The translations under genes and the position numbers were made by a program. DNA of 59,435 bases from Chitinophaga pinensis (GTDB lineage: Bacteria; Bacteroidota; Bacteroidia; NS11-12g; UBA9320): assembly GCA_945897885.1 (NCBI GenBank), contig CAMDGU010000012.1:1-59435 (forward strand). Reading direction: 5' to 3'. Of this stretch, positions 26,630 to 35,818 are shown one piece after another (position 1 is the first letter of the stretch; each line of letters starts with the position of its first letter). The notes below the pieces were generated by a model, which was given only the letters and a program-made list of their open reading frames with translations, was not told the origin of the DNA and did not search any database.

Positions 26630-27412
26630 TTATTTACTCATTGGTACGTTACCGTTTCCGCGAATAATTAGTCCTGCAGCCGGCTGAGCAGTTGGCATTA
26701 TCACCAAATCATTAATAGTAACATTTGGCTTTCGACTAATACACCACAAAATTGCTTCTGCAATATCATCAGCTACCAAGTTTTCAAATCCTTCATAAAC
26801 TTTTGCAGCTTTTTCTTCATCACCTTTAAATCGAACTAATGAAAACTCTGTTTCTACAGCGCCTGGATGAATACCGGTTACTCGTATTCCGTGCTCTGCT
26901 AATTCGCGTCGCATGGATTTTGTAAGAGCATCTACAGCATGCTTGGTTCCGCAATACACATTTCCGTTAGGGTAAATTTCTTTACCTGCAATACTTCCTA
27001 AATTAATAATGTGCCCTTTCTTGTTAGCTAACATAAGGGGCATCACCATTCTTGATACATACAAAAGACCTTTTATGTTGGTATCTATCATTTCATCCCA
27101 ATCATCCAAATTTCCTTCGGCAAAGTTGTTTAACCCTGCAGCAAGACCTGCATTATTTACCAATACATCAATATTTTTCCACTCTTCAGGTAACGAATTT
27201 ATAAACGATTCAACTTCGGAGCGATTTCTTATATCTACTACTTTTGTTAAAACTTTGGCACCCAATGCAGATAGTTCATCACTTACATCAATTATTTTAT
27301 CGGCTCTTCGTCCACAAATTATTAAATTATAACCTGCCTTTGCTAATTGATTTGCCGTTGCTCTACCTATTCCGGACGTTGCTCCTGTTACGAGTGCTAT
27401 TTTTGAAGTCAT
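26630..27412 (-). CDS. Short-chain dehydrogenase/reductase (YdfG-like)
   Basis: 260 residues of the classical SDR family, an NAD(P)-dependent oxidoreductase. Cofactor motif TGATSGIG at the N-terminus, with ICGRRADK after strand 2 suggesting NADP preference, structural NNAG, and catalytic Ser in INLGSIAGKEIY with Tyr/Lys in YCGTKHA. The sequence resembles the YdfG type that acts on 3-hydroxy acids such as serine, but the substrate is not shown by the sequence. I take the ATG at 27412; the codon before it is a TTG. Confidence 0.92.
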   Translation of the reverse strand: MTSKIALVTGATSGIGRATANQLAKAGYNLIICGRRADKIIDVSDELSALGAKVLTKVVDIRNRSEVESFINSLPEEWKNIDVLVNNAGLAAGLNNFAEGNLDDWDEMIDTNIKGLLYVSRMVMPLMLANKKGHIINLGSIAGKEIYPNGNVYCGTKHAVDALTKSMRRELAEHGIRVTGIHPGAVETEFSLVRFKGDEEKAAKVYEGFENLVADDIAEAILWCISRKPNVTINDLVIMPTAQPAAGLIIRGNGNVPMSK

Positions 27413-27495
27413 CAAATCTGTAATTATTTTAATAGTTAATAATCATTTTTGGGATTGCGAAATTAAAGATTAAAATTTGCATTGAATAAAATCTT

Positions 27496-27855
27496 ATGGC
27501 ATACCATACCACGCATAACGAACATTACATCCTTATTGAACCTGAAAATGAATATTTGGAGGTGGAAGACCTTGATGATATTATCAATCAAATTTTGGGT
27601 GATTTTTCAGAGGTAGGTTATGTTATATTTTTTATTGGCACCCTTGATTACTTTAATCAGGATGATATGGAGCAAATGGTTTTTCTAAATGAAGAATTGA
27701 CGGCTAAGGGCGGGTATTTACTAACTGTTTCAACATCCGAAAGTATTGCAGAACAATTTAAGGGTAAAATAAATATTGCTGCATCTATCGATGAGGCAAT
27801 TGATGCCATCGAGTCTGAATGGTTGGATAGCGAGTTGTTTTCTGAGGAGAGCTAG
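27496..27855 (+). CDS. STAS-like protein
   Basis: 119 residues with the alternating strand/helix pattern of a STAS (SpoIIAA-like) domain: HYILIEPENEYLEVEDLDDI, VIFFIGTLDYFNQDDM, LTAKGGYLLTVSTSESIAEQ, and INIAASIDEAIDAIE. No serine at a typical phosphorylation site is certain. Its stop is in the same frame as the ribonuclease Z gene, with only one codon between the TAG and the TTG start of that gene, so they are surely cotranscribed. This pairing with rnz is, as I recall, common in Bacteroidota. Role unknown. Confidence 0.75.
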   Translation: MAYHTTHNEHYILIEPENEYLEVEDLDDIINQILGDFSEVGYVIFFIGTLDYFNQDDMEQMVFLNEELTAKGGYLLTVSTSESIAEQFKGKINIAASIDEAIDAIESEWLDSELFSEES

Positions 27856-27858
27856 GAT

Positions 27859-28770
27859 TTGGAGAGTAGGCTTACCATATTGGGCTGTGGCTCAGCAGCA
27901 CCTTCGCTATTGCGGGCTAATACTGCTCAAATTTTAGAAATGGCCGGTAAGGTAATTTTAATTGATTGTGGTGAAGGAACGCAATGGCAAATGCTGAAAC
28001 GAAAAATTAGTGCCTTCAAAATAGATATAATATTTATTAGCCATTTACACGGTGATCATTATTTGGGTTTGCCTGGTTTGCTTAATACATTATCGCTTTA
28101 TGGTCGCGAAAAACCTTTAAAAATATTTGGCCCCAAAGGGATTAAAAGTTTATTATTTCATAATTTTAAAGAGGCTGAGATTTACCCAAATTACGAAGTT
28201 TTAGTTACAGAGATAAACAATAAAAAAAGTAAGAAAATTTTTGAAGATAATGAGATTACTATAACAGCAATTCCTTTGCAGCATAGAGTTCCTTGCTATG
28301 GTTACCATTTTGATAACAATCATTATTCCTTAAAAATTAATAAAGAAAAATGCGATTTAGCTTTATTAGGTTTTGATGTCATTAAGGAATTTAAAAGTGG
28401 AAATGATTTTGTAAAAGAAGGTGTAAACTATTCGTATAAAGATTATACAGCACCTTATCATATTGAACATTCGTATACATTTATAACCGATACCTTGTTT
28501 TTGCCTGAATTGGCCCCGATTTTTTTTAAAACCAATTTACTTTACCACGAATCTACTTATCTGAACATTCTATTGGACAAGGCAATTACTACCTACCACA
28601 GCACTGCTTTGCAGGCTGCTGAAATGGCTAATTTATGCCAAGCTAAATTATTGGTTTTAGGGCATTTTTCGTCCCGCTATCCGCAAACAAACGAACTGCT
28701 CACGGAGGCAAAAATAATATTTGAAAATACTGAGCTTGCTGAGGATGGTAAGGTATTTATTATTAAATAA
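27859..28770 (+). CDS. rnz: Ribonuclease Z
   Basis: 303 residues. RNase Z removes the 3' trailer of tRNA precursors. It has the beta-lactamase-fold metal motif FISHLHGDHYLGLPGLL (H-x-H-x-D-H), DCGEGTQWQ, HRVPCYGY, FITDT (metal-binding Asp), LYHEST and VLGHFSSRYP. Start is a TTG at 27859: the sequence RLTILGCGSAAPS that opens the fold begins three residues later, and the codon two before the TTG is the stop of the preceding gene. No ATG lies near enough to replace it. Confidence 0.95.
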   Translation: MESRLTILGCGSAAPSLLRANTAQILEMAGKVILIDCGEGTQWQMLKRKISAFKIDIIFISHLHGDHYLGLPGLLNTLSLYGREKPLKIFGPKGIKSLLFHNFKEAEIYPNYEVLVTEINNKKSKKIFEDNEITITAIPLQHRVPCYGYHFDNNHYSLKINKEKCDLALLGFDVIKEFKSGNDFVKEGVNYSYKDYTAPYHIEHSYTFITDTLFLPELAPIFFKTNLLYHESTYLNILLDKAITTYHSTALQAAEMANLCQAKLLVLGHFSSRYPQTNELLTEAKIIFENTELAEDGKVFIIK

Positions 28771-28936
28771 TTGCTTAAAAATTTTAAACCATGAAGAATT
28801 GATTTGAAGGTTTTTCCAATCTACCTATAAACTGGAAATGACAAAATAATTAATGAAATAATTGGTTATCCACAAGCGTTATTCTTTTTACCCCATCAAA
28901 CCTAACCTTAAGTGAGATTATATTTGATGGTTACAC

Positions 28937-31468
28937 ATGACCAAATACGATAAAGATATGAGAAGCCGAGGTAAGGTAGTGGATGATTTTGAAAATGAGC
29001 TGAAACCTGCTCCTAAGCCTAAGGCTGGTGGTTCTAAAACCACCAAAAGTAAGGCGAAATCTGAACCATCATTTACAACAGACGATGTTAGCAATATTCT
29101 ATTGCTTAAGGATGAAACCACACGCAAGATATTAGGTATTTTAATGATCTGTTTCTCTTTGTTTTCAATGGCATCTTTAATTTCATTTGCGCTGTATTGG
29201 AAGAATGACCTGAGTATTTTACAAGGTAATATTTCTGATCCTTATCAAGCTGTAAATAATTTTGACATCAAAAATTGGATGGGAGTGCTGGGAGCCAATT
29301 TTGGGCATATTCTAATGTATAAAGGCTTTGGGCTTTTATCTCTTCTTGTACCTGTGTTTTTAATGCATTACGGATTATTATTACTTGTAGATAAAAAAAT
29401 AATAAACCCGGTTACTTGGTTAAAATATATTGCTACCGCGGGTATTTGGTTTATGCTAGCTTCAGGTTCTTTGTTCTATAGTTTTAGCCCTGTTTTAGGT
29501 GGTGGTGTTGGATTTTGGATGTTTAGTGGAATAAGCGAAATGCTTGGATTATTTGGGGCATTACTGATATTGGCTGTTACCGCGTATGCCATTATGTGGT
29601 TGATTTTTAAATATGAACCTATCGGTATAAAAAACTATGCTCAAAAGTTGATTCCGGGAATGGTCAAACCAGCCGGAGAGGAATATAATGATGACGATGA
29701 AACACAGGTGTATGCGGGAGATACTTTGTTTGAAAAGGACAGAATAGAACTTGATAATTTTGAAGAAGATGACGAAGAAACTCAAGAATTTAGTTTTACA
29801 ATAGTTGAGGATAAGGGTAAAAAGAAAGAAGTAGACGAGCCTGAATTAACCTTAAAGGTGAATGAAATACCAGTTGAACCAGAAATAGATCCGCCATGTG
29901 TTGCCGAACAAAAGAAGGAACTAGAAACTGAGGAACATTATGGTGTTGATACACCTTATGACCCAAGGCTTGATTTGCGGGATTATCAGTTTCCTGATAT
30001 TGATTTTTTAAATGAATATGGAGGAGAAGGGCAAAAGGAGGTGAGCATAGAGGAACTGGAGAAAAGCAAGAATATGATTGTTGAAACACTTAAAAATTAC
30101 AACATAAGTATTGCCAGTATCAAAGCCACAACGGGTCCCACGGTTACTTTATTTGAAATTGTTCCCTCGGCCGGGGTAAAAATTTCTAGAATTAAAAATT
30201 TAGAGGATGATATAGCATTAAGTCTTGCTGCTCTTGGTATTCGTATTATTGCACCAATTCCCGGAAAAGGAACAATTGGTATAGAGGTTCCGAATAAAAA
30301 TCCAAAAATTGTTTCGATGAAATCCATGCTTTTAAGTCCTAAATTTCAAAAGGCTGAGATGGATTTGCCTGTTTGTTTGGGTAAAACTATTTCGAATGAA
30401 GTATTCGTGTCTGATCTTGCAAAAATGCCCCATTTGCTAATGGCTGGTGCTACAGGACAGGGTAAGTCGGTTGGGTTAAATGCTTTGTTAGTCTCCCTTT
30501 TATACAAAAAACATCCTGCTGAACTAAAGTTTGTGCTTGTAGATCCTAAAAAGGTGGAACTCACTTTATTCAGAACCATTGAACGCCACTATTTAGCTAA
30601 ATTGCCAGGAGACAGTGAGGCTGTAATTACGGATAATAAACAAGTAATTACTACTCTGAAATCTCTTTGTGTTGAAATGGATAGCCGCTATGAATTGCTT
30701 CAATGGGCTATGGTTAGAAATATTAAAGAATATAACTCTAAGTTTATAAGCCGAAAACTAAACCCTACTGAAGGACATCGATTTTTGCCATATATAGTAG
30801 TTATTATTGATGAGGTGGCAGATTTGATAATGACGGCCGGAAAGGAAGTGGAGCATCCGATTAGCAGATTAGCCCAGTTGGCTCGTGCTATTGGAATTCA
30901 TCTGGTGCTAGCCACACAGCGACCTTCGGTAAATATTATTACAGGAACCATTAAAGCTAATTTTCCTGCCAGAATTGCATTTAGGGTGACGTCAAAAATT
31001 GACAGCAGAACCATTTTAGACGCCAACGGTGCAGATCAATTAGTAGGCCGTGGCGATATGCTTTATTCGAATGGAAATGACTTAATTCGTTTACAATGCC
31101 CTTTTGTTGACACACCGGAGGTCGAAAAAATAACCTCATTTATCGGTTCACAAAGGGGCTATTCTCAAGCGTATGTTTTACCAAAAGTGGCTGATGAGGA
31201 TGGAGAAGTAGATATGGAAGATATGTCACCTGACGACTGGGACAGCCTATTTGAGGATGCTGCAAGAGTAATTGTAAATAGCCAGCAGGGCAGTACTTCT
31301 TTGCTACAGCGTAAAATGAAAATTGGATATAACAGAGCAGGGCGCTTGATAGATCAAATGGAAATTGCTAATATTGTAGGCCCGTTTAAGGGGAGTCAAG
31401 CACGTGAAGTATTGGTAAAAGACGACACAAGCTTGGAACACATATTGCAAGAGATATTAAAGAAATGA
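28937..31468 (+). CDS. ftsK: DNA translocase FtsK
   Basis: 843 residues, full length. The N-terminal part has four membrane segments between residues about 60 and 225 that place it at the division septum. A charged linker (about 240-370) leads to the FtsK/SpoIIIE motor: an alpha domain, then Walker A GATGQGKSVG near 504, Walker B VVIIDEVADLIM and LARAIGIHLVLATQRPSVN. A C-terminal gamma winged helix (RKMKIGYNRAGRLIDQMEIA, then NIVGPFKGSQAREVLV) reads DNA orientation. It pumps DNA and helps resolve chromosome dimers. Its last four bases overlap lolA (ATGA). Confidence 0.97.
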   Translation: MTKYDKDMRSRGKVVDDFENELKPAPKPKAGGSKTTKSKAKSEPSFTTDDVSNILLLKDETTRKILGILMICFSLFSMASLISFALYWKNDLSILQGNISDPYQAVNNFDIKNWMGVLGANFGHILMYKGFGLLSLLVPVFLMHYGLLLLVDKKIINPVTWLKYIATAGIWFMLASGSLFYSFSPVLGGGVGFWMFSGISEMLGLFGALLILAVTAYAIMWLIFKYEPIGIKNYAQKLIPGMVKPAGEEYNDDDETQVYAGDTLFEKDRIELDNFEEDDEETQEFSFTIVEDKGKKKEVDEPELTLKVNEIPVEPEIDPPCVAEQKKELETEEHYGVDTPYDPRLDLRDYQFPDIDFLNEYGGEGQKEVSIEELEKSKNMIVETLKNYNISIASIKATTGPTVTLFEIVPSAGVKISRIKNLEDDIALSLAALGIRIIAPIPGKGTIGIEVPNKNPKIVSMKSMLLSPKFQKAEMDLPVCLGKTISNEVFVSDLAKMPHLLMAGATGQGKSVGLNALLVSLLYKKHPAELKFVLVDPKKVELTLFRTIERHYLAKLPGDSEAVITDNKQVITTLKSLCVEMDSRYELLQWAMVRNIKEYNSKFISRKLNPTEGHRFLPYIVVIIDEVADLIMTAGKEVEHPISRLAQLARAIGIHLVLATQRPSVNIITGTIKANFPARIAFRVTSKIDSRTILDANGADQLVGRGDMLYSNGNDLIRLQCPFVDTPEVEKITSFIGSQRGYSQAYVLPKVADEDGEVDMEDMSPDDWDSLFEDAARVIVNSQQGSTSLLQRKMKIGYNRAGRLIDQMEIANIVGPFKGSQAREVLVKDDTSLEHILQEILKK

Positions 31469-32142
31469 AACTAGAAGCATTTAAAAAAATCTTAAACTTT
31501 CGTTCAATCACGCCCTTGGCGTTAGTATTGACGATTTTTTTATCTTCAGCCTTTGTAAATACAGACAAAGCTGCCAGCCAAATTCTTGATAAAGTAAGTA
31601 AGAACTATAAGTCTTACAAAACTATCAAAGCCTCTTTCAAAATTAAAATTTTCAATAAACAAGACAAAAGTTCACAATCTGAAAAGGGTACTTTATATGT
31701 AAAAGGTAAAAAATTTAGAGTAGAAATGGATGGTCAGGAAATTTATTGTGATGGTAAAACTATGTGGACATTTTTGAAGGATGCCAATGAAGTTCAGATT
31801 AGTAATTACAATCCTAAGAGTTCAGACATTAACCCAAGTGAAATTTTTACCGTTTATGAAAAGGGATTTTTATCTAAATTTATTGGAGAAGGTAAAAAAG
31901 GAACCGTGGTTACAGAGCAAATTGAACTTACACCTACCGATAAAAAGAAACCATTTTTTAAAGTAAAACTAACTATTGATAAAGTAGCAAAGAAAATTTT
32001 GGACATGACAGTAATGAGTAAAAACGGTGTAGAGTCTTTATATGAAATAACTAGTTTTAGCCCGAACTTAAAAATAGAAGATGCCTTTTTTAAATTTGAT
32101 AAAAAATCGAAACCTAGTGTAGTGGAAATTGATTTAAGATAA
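31465..32142 (+). CDS. lolA: Outer-membrane lipoprotein carrier LolA
   Basis: 225 residues. LolA ferries lipoproteins through the periplasm from LolCDE to the outer membrane. An N-terminal hydrophobic signal (TPLALVLTIFLSSAFVNT) is followed by the family pattern SYKTIKASFKIKI, GTLYVKGKKFRVEMDGQEIY, CDGKTMWTFLKDANEVQISN and a C-terminal IEDAFFKF. The start ATG overlaps the ftsK stop (ATGA), a translational coupling also usual for this pair in Bacteroidota. A terminator lies 23 bp after the stop. Confidence 0.9.
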   Translation: MKLEAFKKILNFRSITPLALVLTIFLSSAFVNTDKAASQILDKVSKNYKSYKTIKASFKIKIFNKQDKSSQSEKGTLYVKGKKFRVEMDGQEIYCDGKTMWTFLKDANEVQISNYNPKSSDINPSEIFTVYEKGFLSKFIGEGKKGTVVTEQIELTPTDKKKPFFKVKLTIDKVAKKILDMTVMSKNGVESLYEITSFSPNLKIEDAFFKFDKKSKPSVVEIDLR

Positions 32143-32164
32143 AAAATCGTTAATTATAATATTT

Positions 32165-32204
32165 AAAACCCCATTTCTTAACTGATATGGGGTTTTGTTT
32201 TTTT
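32165..32204 (+). terminator. Terminator after ftsK-lolA
   Basis: Perfect 10-bp stem AAAACCCCAT (32165-32174) / ATGGGGTTTT (32187-32196) followed by GTTTTTTT. Confidence 0.9.
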
Positions 32205-32272
32205 ACAATGCACCATTAAATAACACTTGATATTCCGTTAAAATCCCTTTAGGTTTGAAGAAAAATATAAAT

Positions 32273-33019
32273 ATGTTTAGAAAAATAATTTTTGCTTGTT
32301 CTCTCATCGGTGCCATTTCTTTTCAAAGTTGTAAAACAGAAGAAGGAGATCCTGAACCAACACCTATTAAGGCCCCAGAAGTGACTCTTCCCGCAGCTAT
32401 TAAAAATGTAGATGGCGTTTTAGCAGCCATTGTTACAGCCACAAAAAATGCTGGCACTGAGTTGAAGGTAGGTAGCGCTTTTGCAATGTTTTATAAGAAC
32501 AAAAGCCCTCTTGTAAAACTTGATGCGGGGACAGTAAAAATTAATACAAAGGCCACTACTAAAAGTGATGATAATACCTATTTCTATACTTCATCAGTGA
32601 CTGAACCTAAAGGCTTAGAATATCAAAGTCAAGTTTATTGGCAAGCTACAGGCAGCACTGCCAATGATGTTCCATCTATAAATAACAATGATGGTTCTGG
32701 ATTACCAAATGTTCCTGTATTACCTGAATATTTAAATATGAATGTGGAGCAAGATGCTTTGGTTAACTGGGGTTCAAGCTTTGGTGGAGATTCAACTATT
32801 TTTATTTTGAAAGGGACTTCAGGAACCTACAAGCGAGTTTTAAATACAGCTACGTCATCTCATAGTATTCCTAAAGCTGAAATAGTTAAACTTGGATTAG
32901 GAACTGCTAACCTACAGGTAATAACCTATAAATTGGAGTTTAGAGCTTTAGGAACTAAAAACTATGCTTTCTTAAAACAAAGTATTGGTATTTGTAGTAA
33001 AGTTAATATTACCTTGTAA
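32273..33019 (+). CDS. Lipoprotein of unknown function
   Basis: 248 residues from the ATG at 32273 (a TTG 18 bases upstream is possible). Lipoprotein signal MFRKIIFACSLIGAISFQSC, Cys20, followed by an acidic Pro-rich linker. The mature part is strand-rich (VNWGSSFGGDSTIFILKGTS, LQVITYKLEFRALGTKNYAF) and may be a carbohydrate-binding-like beta sandwich. No family recognised. Flanked on both sides by terminators, so it is monocistronic. Confidence 0.75.
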   Translation: MFRKIIFACSLIGAISFQSCKTEEGDPEPTPIKAPEVTLPAAIKNVDGVLAAIVTATKNAGTELKVGSAFAMFYKNKSPLVKLDAGTVKINTKATTKSDDNTYFYTSSVTEPKGLEYQSQVYWQATGSTANDVPSINNNDGSGLPNVPVLPEYLNMNVEQDALVNWGSSFGGDSTIFILKGTSGTYKRVLNTATSSHSIPKAEIVKLGLGTANLQVITYKLEFRALGTKNYAFLKQSIGICSKVNITL

Positions 33020-33041
33020 AATTCTTAAAGCTATAAGAACT

Positions 33042-33070
33042 AAAAACCGCAGATTTCTGCGGTTTTTTAG
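33042..33070 (+). terminator. Terminator after the 32273 lipoprotein gene
   Basis: Perfect 12-bp palindrome AAAAACCGCAGA / TCTGCGGTTTTT with the T run, 22 bp after the stop. Confidence 0.9.
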
Positions 33071-33082
33071 TTTAAAGCTATT

Positions 33083-33676
33083 ATGAAAAAATATTTTCTA
33101 TTTGCATTAATATTCTTTGGTTTAGGATGCTCAAATCATAAATTCGAAACTATTACCATAGCAATTTTGCCTTTGGGATTAGATGAAAAGCATGAGTATA
33201 TAATTGATGAGGTAAAAAAGTCGATTTCTCAAAAAACGGAGTTCAAGGTTGTAGTTTTAAATCCGGTGGATATGCCAAAGTCAACTTATTATGAACCAAG
33301 GAAACGCTATAGGGCCGAAAAAATTTTAAAGTATCTTAAAGGAGTCAAACCTGATTCAGTGGATTATATAGTAGCCATTACCTCAGAGGATATTAGTACC
33401 GCAAAGAACGGCAAAAAAGATTGGGGCATTTTTGGCTTAGGTTATAGACCGGGGGTGGCTTCGGTAGTTTCTTTATTTAGGTTAGGAAATAATAAAAAGG
33501 TTTTAACTCGAAGAGTTATGAAAATTACTAAACATGAATTGGGTCACAATTTTGGATTACCCCACTGCAAAAAATCAAAAACCTGTGTGATGAGTTCTGC
33601 CGAAGGTTCAATAAAAACTGTGGATAGGGTGAGTAATATATTTTGCAAGGCCTGTCAATCTGGGTTGGCCAATTAA
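33083..33676 (+). CDS. Archaemetzincin-like (M54) zinc protease, lipoprotein
   Basis: 197 residues. Lipoprotein signal MKKYFLFALIFFGLGC (Cys16). The zinc site HELGHNFGLPHC (about 151-162) is followed by C168-V-M170, a 17-residue stretch and CKAC (about 188-191). This is the archaemetzincin pattern HExxHxxGx3C, Cx4-5CxM, x17, CxxC. All three His, the Glu and the four Cys are present, so an active metalloprotease with a structural zinc knuckle is expected. Archaemetzincins are usually cytosolic; a lipid-anchored one is unusual. Its stop overlaps the convergent pnuC gene by 4 bp. Confidence 0.88.
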   Translation: MKKYFLFALIFFGLGCSNHKFETITIAILPLGLDEKHEYIIDEVKKSISQKTEFKVVVLNPVDMPKSTYYEPRKRYRAEKILKYLKGVKPDSVDYIVAITSEDISTAKNGKKDWGIFGLGYRPGVASVVSLFRLGNNKKVLTRRVMKITKHELGHNFGLPHCKKSKTCVMSSAEGSIKTVDRVSNIFCKACQSGLAN

Positions 33677-34230
33677 TTTCTAGTCGAATTTAGGATTGTT
33701 TTTTGCCAACTAATTAGGCCAAATATTCCAATTATAAAGATTATTGCTGCGTAAACGGCTGTTGGGTAAAGTTCTTTTTTGTAATAAACAACCATCATAA
33801 GTGCATCAGCCACAAGCCACCAATACCAATTCTCCAATTTTCTTAATGCAGTTAAACATTGCCCGATGATACTTAAGCTGAATATAGCAGCTTCGGCAAC
33901 AGGGTAACTGCAGTTGGTATAATGGTTTAAATAGTATGAAGTAAGAGGCAATAGTGCTAAGGTAACCGTTATCCAAATTGTTTTTTCTTTTGAAGATGAC
34001 GTGGTTGGATTTTTAAAACTTTTTCTATTCCAGTTGACCCAGCCTACAATACCGGTTAATAGAAATATAACTTGCACCACAAAGTCACCATAAAGCCTTT
34101 GTTGCCAAAAAATAAACATGAAACAACCGATATTGATGAACCCAACCGGCCAGGTTAGAAGGTGGTTTTTATAAAGCAGATACACTGCAATAATTCCTGT
34201 TATAACCCCAATCCATTCTATTAGTTCCAT
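33673..34230 (-). CDS. pnuC: Nicotinamide riboside transporter PnuC
   Basis: 185 residues, typical PnuC length. About seven membrane helices; conserved features are the aromatic-rich substrate site in LENWYWWLVADALMMVVYYK and the N-terminal EWIGVITGIIAVYLLYKNHL, TWPVGFINIGCF pattern, plus ISWQK at the end. It takes up nicotinamide riboside (some homologues take thiamine or riboflavin), coupled to cytosolic phosphorylation. No kinase gene is adjacent. No riboswitch is evident upstream in the 106-bp divergent region shared with the arginine decarboxylase gene. Confidence 0.9.
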   Translation of the reverse strand: MELIEWIGVITGIIAVYLLYKNHLLTWPVGFINIGCFMFIFWQQRLYGDFVVQVIFLLTGIVGWVNWNRKSFKNPTTSSSKEKTIWITVTLALLPLTSYYLNHYTNCSYPVAEAAIFSLSIIGQCLTALRKLENWYWWLVADALMMVVYYKKELYPTAVYAAIIFIIGIFGLISWQKTILNSTRN

Positions 34231-34336
34231 TTGTTTGGCGAAATTAAATATTTGTAAGTGTATTAAAGAATCAATTTTATCAAAGATTTAAATCAATTAC
34301 TTTTGCAATTAAATTTAAAAGTAACTCTATTACATA

Positions 34337-35728
34337 ATGAAAAATAAATACGTTGACTTGATTCAGCAGACCTTCAATTTTCCCCAAGAAGAATTTCAGT
34401 TAGAAGATAATACCCTTGTTTTCCATGACATATATTTAATGGATTTAATAAAACAGTATGGAACACCTCTGAAGTTTCATTACTTACCAAAGATTTCTGA
34501 AAATATAAAGAAAGCCAAAATGTGGTTTAATGTGGCTATGGCCAAATGCGATTATCAGGCCAAGTACCATTATTGCTATTGTACCAAAAGCAGTCATTTT
34601 CAATTTGTGTTGGAAGAAGCTTTAAAAAATGATATCCATATCGAAACCTCATCAGCATTTGATATAGATATTATTGAATCCTTGTTTGCAGAAGGAAAAA
34701 TTACCAAGCAGCAATACATTATTTCCAATGGATTTAAAACCGATGCTTATATTGAAAATATTGCCCGAATTATAAATGATGGTTTTGAAAATGCATTACC
34801 CATCTTAGATAATAAAAGTGAGCTGGATAGGCTAACTTCCTTAACCGATAAACCTTTTAAAATAGGAATTCGATTAGCTGCTGAAGAGGAACCAAAGTTT
34901 GAGTTTTATACCAGCCGTTTGGGTATTGGATACAAGGATATTGTACCTTTTTATCTGGATCAAATTAAGGATAAAACTAATGTTGAAGTTAAAATGCTTC
35001 ACTTCTTTATTAATACAGGTATTGCAGATACCGCCTATTATTGGAACGAATTGCACAAATGTTTGAAGGTATATTGTGCCTTGAAAAAAAGTTGCCCAAC
35101 CTTGGATTCGCTAAACATTGGTGGAGGATTCCCAATTAAAAACTCTTTGTCATTTGAATACGATTATGCCTATATGGCTGAAGAAATAGTAGCTCAGATA
35201 AAACAAGTTTGCCATGAAAATCATATTCCTGAGCCAAATATTTTTACGGAGTTTGGTTCGTTTACAGTCGGGGAAAGTGGTGGAGCCATTTATCAGGTGC
35301 TTTATCAAAAGCAACAAAACGACCGTGAAAAATGGAACATGATTGACAGCAGTTTTATGACTACTTTGCCTGATGCCTGGGCCATTAACAAAAAGTTTTT
35401 GATGTTGCCAATTAATCGCTGGGACAGAACCTATGAAAGGGTTCTTTTAGGAGGATTAACCTGCGATAGTGATGATTATTACAACTCTGAGCAGCATGTG
35501 AACGCCATTTATTTGCCGCGATATAATAACGATGACCCACTTTACTTAGGCTTTTTTCACACCGGAGCCTATCAGGAAAGTGTGGGTGGATATGGCGGAA
35601 TTCAGCATTGCCTTGTGCCTGCCCCAAAACATGTTATTATTGATAAAGATGCCGATGGCGTGGTATCTACCCGTATCTTCTCAAAAGAACAGAGCTATAA
35701 GAGCATGTTGAAGATATTGGGGTATTAG
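34337..35728 (+). CDS. Arginine decarboxylase, short PLP fold-type III form
   Basis: 463 residues, a PLP-dependent decarboxylase of the alanine-racemase fold. The PLP lysine is K84 in YHYCYCTKSSH. Other motifs are ETSSAFDIDI, SRLGIGY, HFFINTGIAD, LNIGGGFPI, FTEFGSFTVGESGGAIYQVL (phosphate and substrate contact) and GGLTCDSDDYY with the catalytic Cys/Asp of the second monomer. Length and motifs match the short arginine decarboxylases of Bacteroidota that feed agmatine to polyamine synthesis; meso-diaminopimelate or carboxynorspermidine decarboxylase are alternative family members. A TACTTTTG -7 box occurs upstream, without a clear -33. Confidence 0.85.
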   Translation: MKNKYVDLIQQTFNFPQEEFQLEDNTLVFHDIYLMDLIKQYGTPLKFHYLPKISENIKKAKMWFNVAMAKCDYQAKYHYCYCTKSSHFQFVLEEALKNDIHIETSSAFDIDIIESLFAEGKITKQQYIISNGFKTDAYIENIARIINDGFENALPILDNKSELDRLTSLTDKPFKIGIRLAAEEEPKFEFYTSRLGIGYKDIVPFYLDQIKDKTNVEVKMLHFFINTGIADTAYYWNELHKCLKVYCALKKSCPTLDSLNIGGGFPIKNSLSFEYDYAYMAEEIVAQIKQVCHENHIPEPNIFTEFGSFTVGESGGAIYQVLYQKQQNDREKWNMIDSSFMTTLPDAWAINKKFLMLPINRWDRTYERVLLGGLTCDSDDYYNSEQHVNAIYLPRYNNDDPLYLGFFHTGAYQESVGGYGGIQHCLVPAPKHVIIDKDADGVVSTRIFSKEQSYKSMLKILGY

Positions 35729-35818
35729 TTAACAGTCAAAAGCAGTGTTGAACTAAGGCGCATTGGATGCATGGGCAGAAAAGTTGCTTTTAACCTTAAG
35801 CTAGTTGATTTGTTTTTC

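Noticed and set aside
28866-28874. DnaA box TTATCCACA upstream of ftsK
   Set aside because: Only a single box, with no cluster, no dnaA gene and no AT-rich unwinding element beside it; one such match is expected by chance or for regulation, so no origin is claimed.
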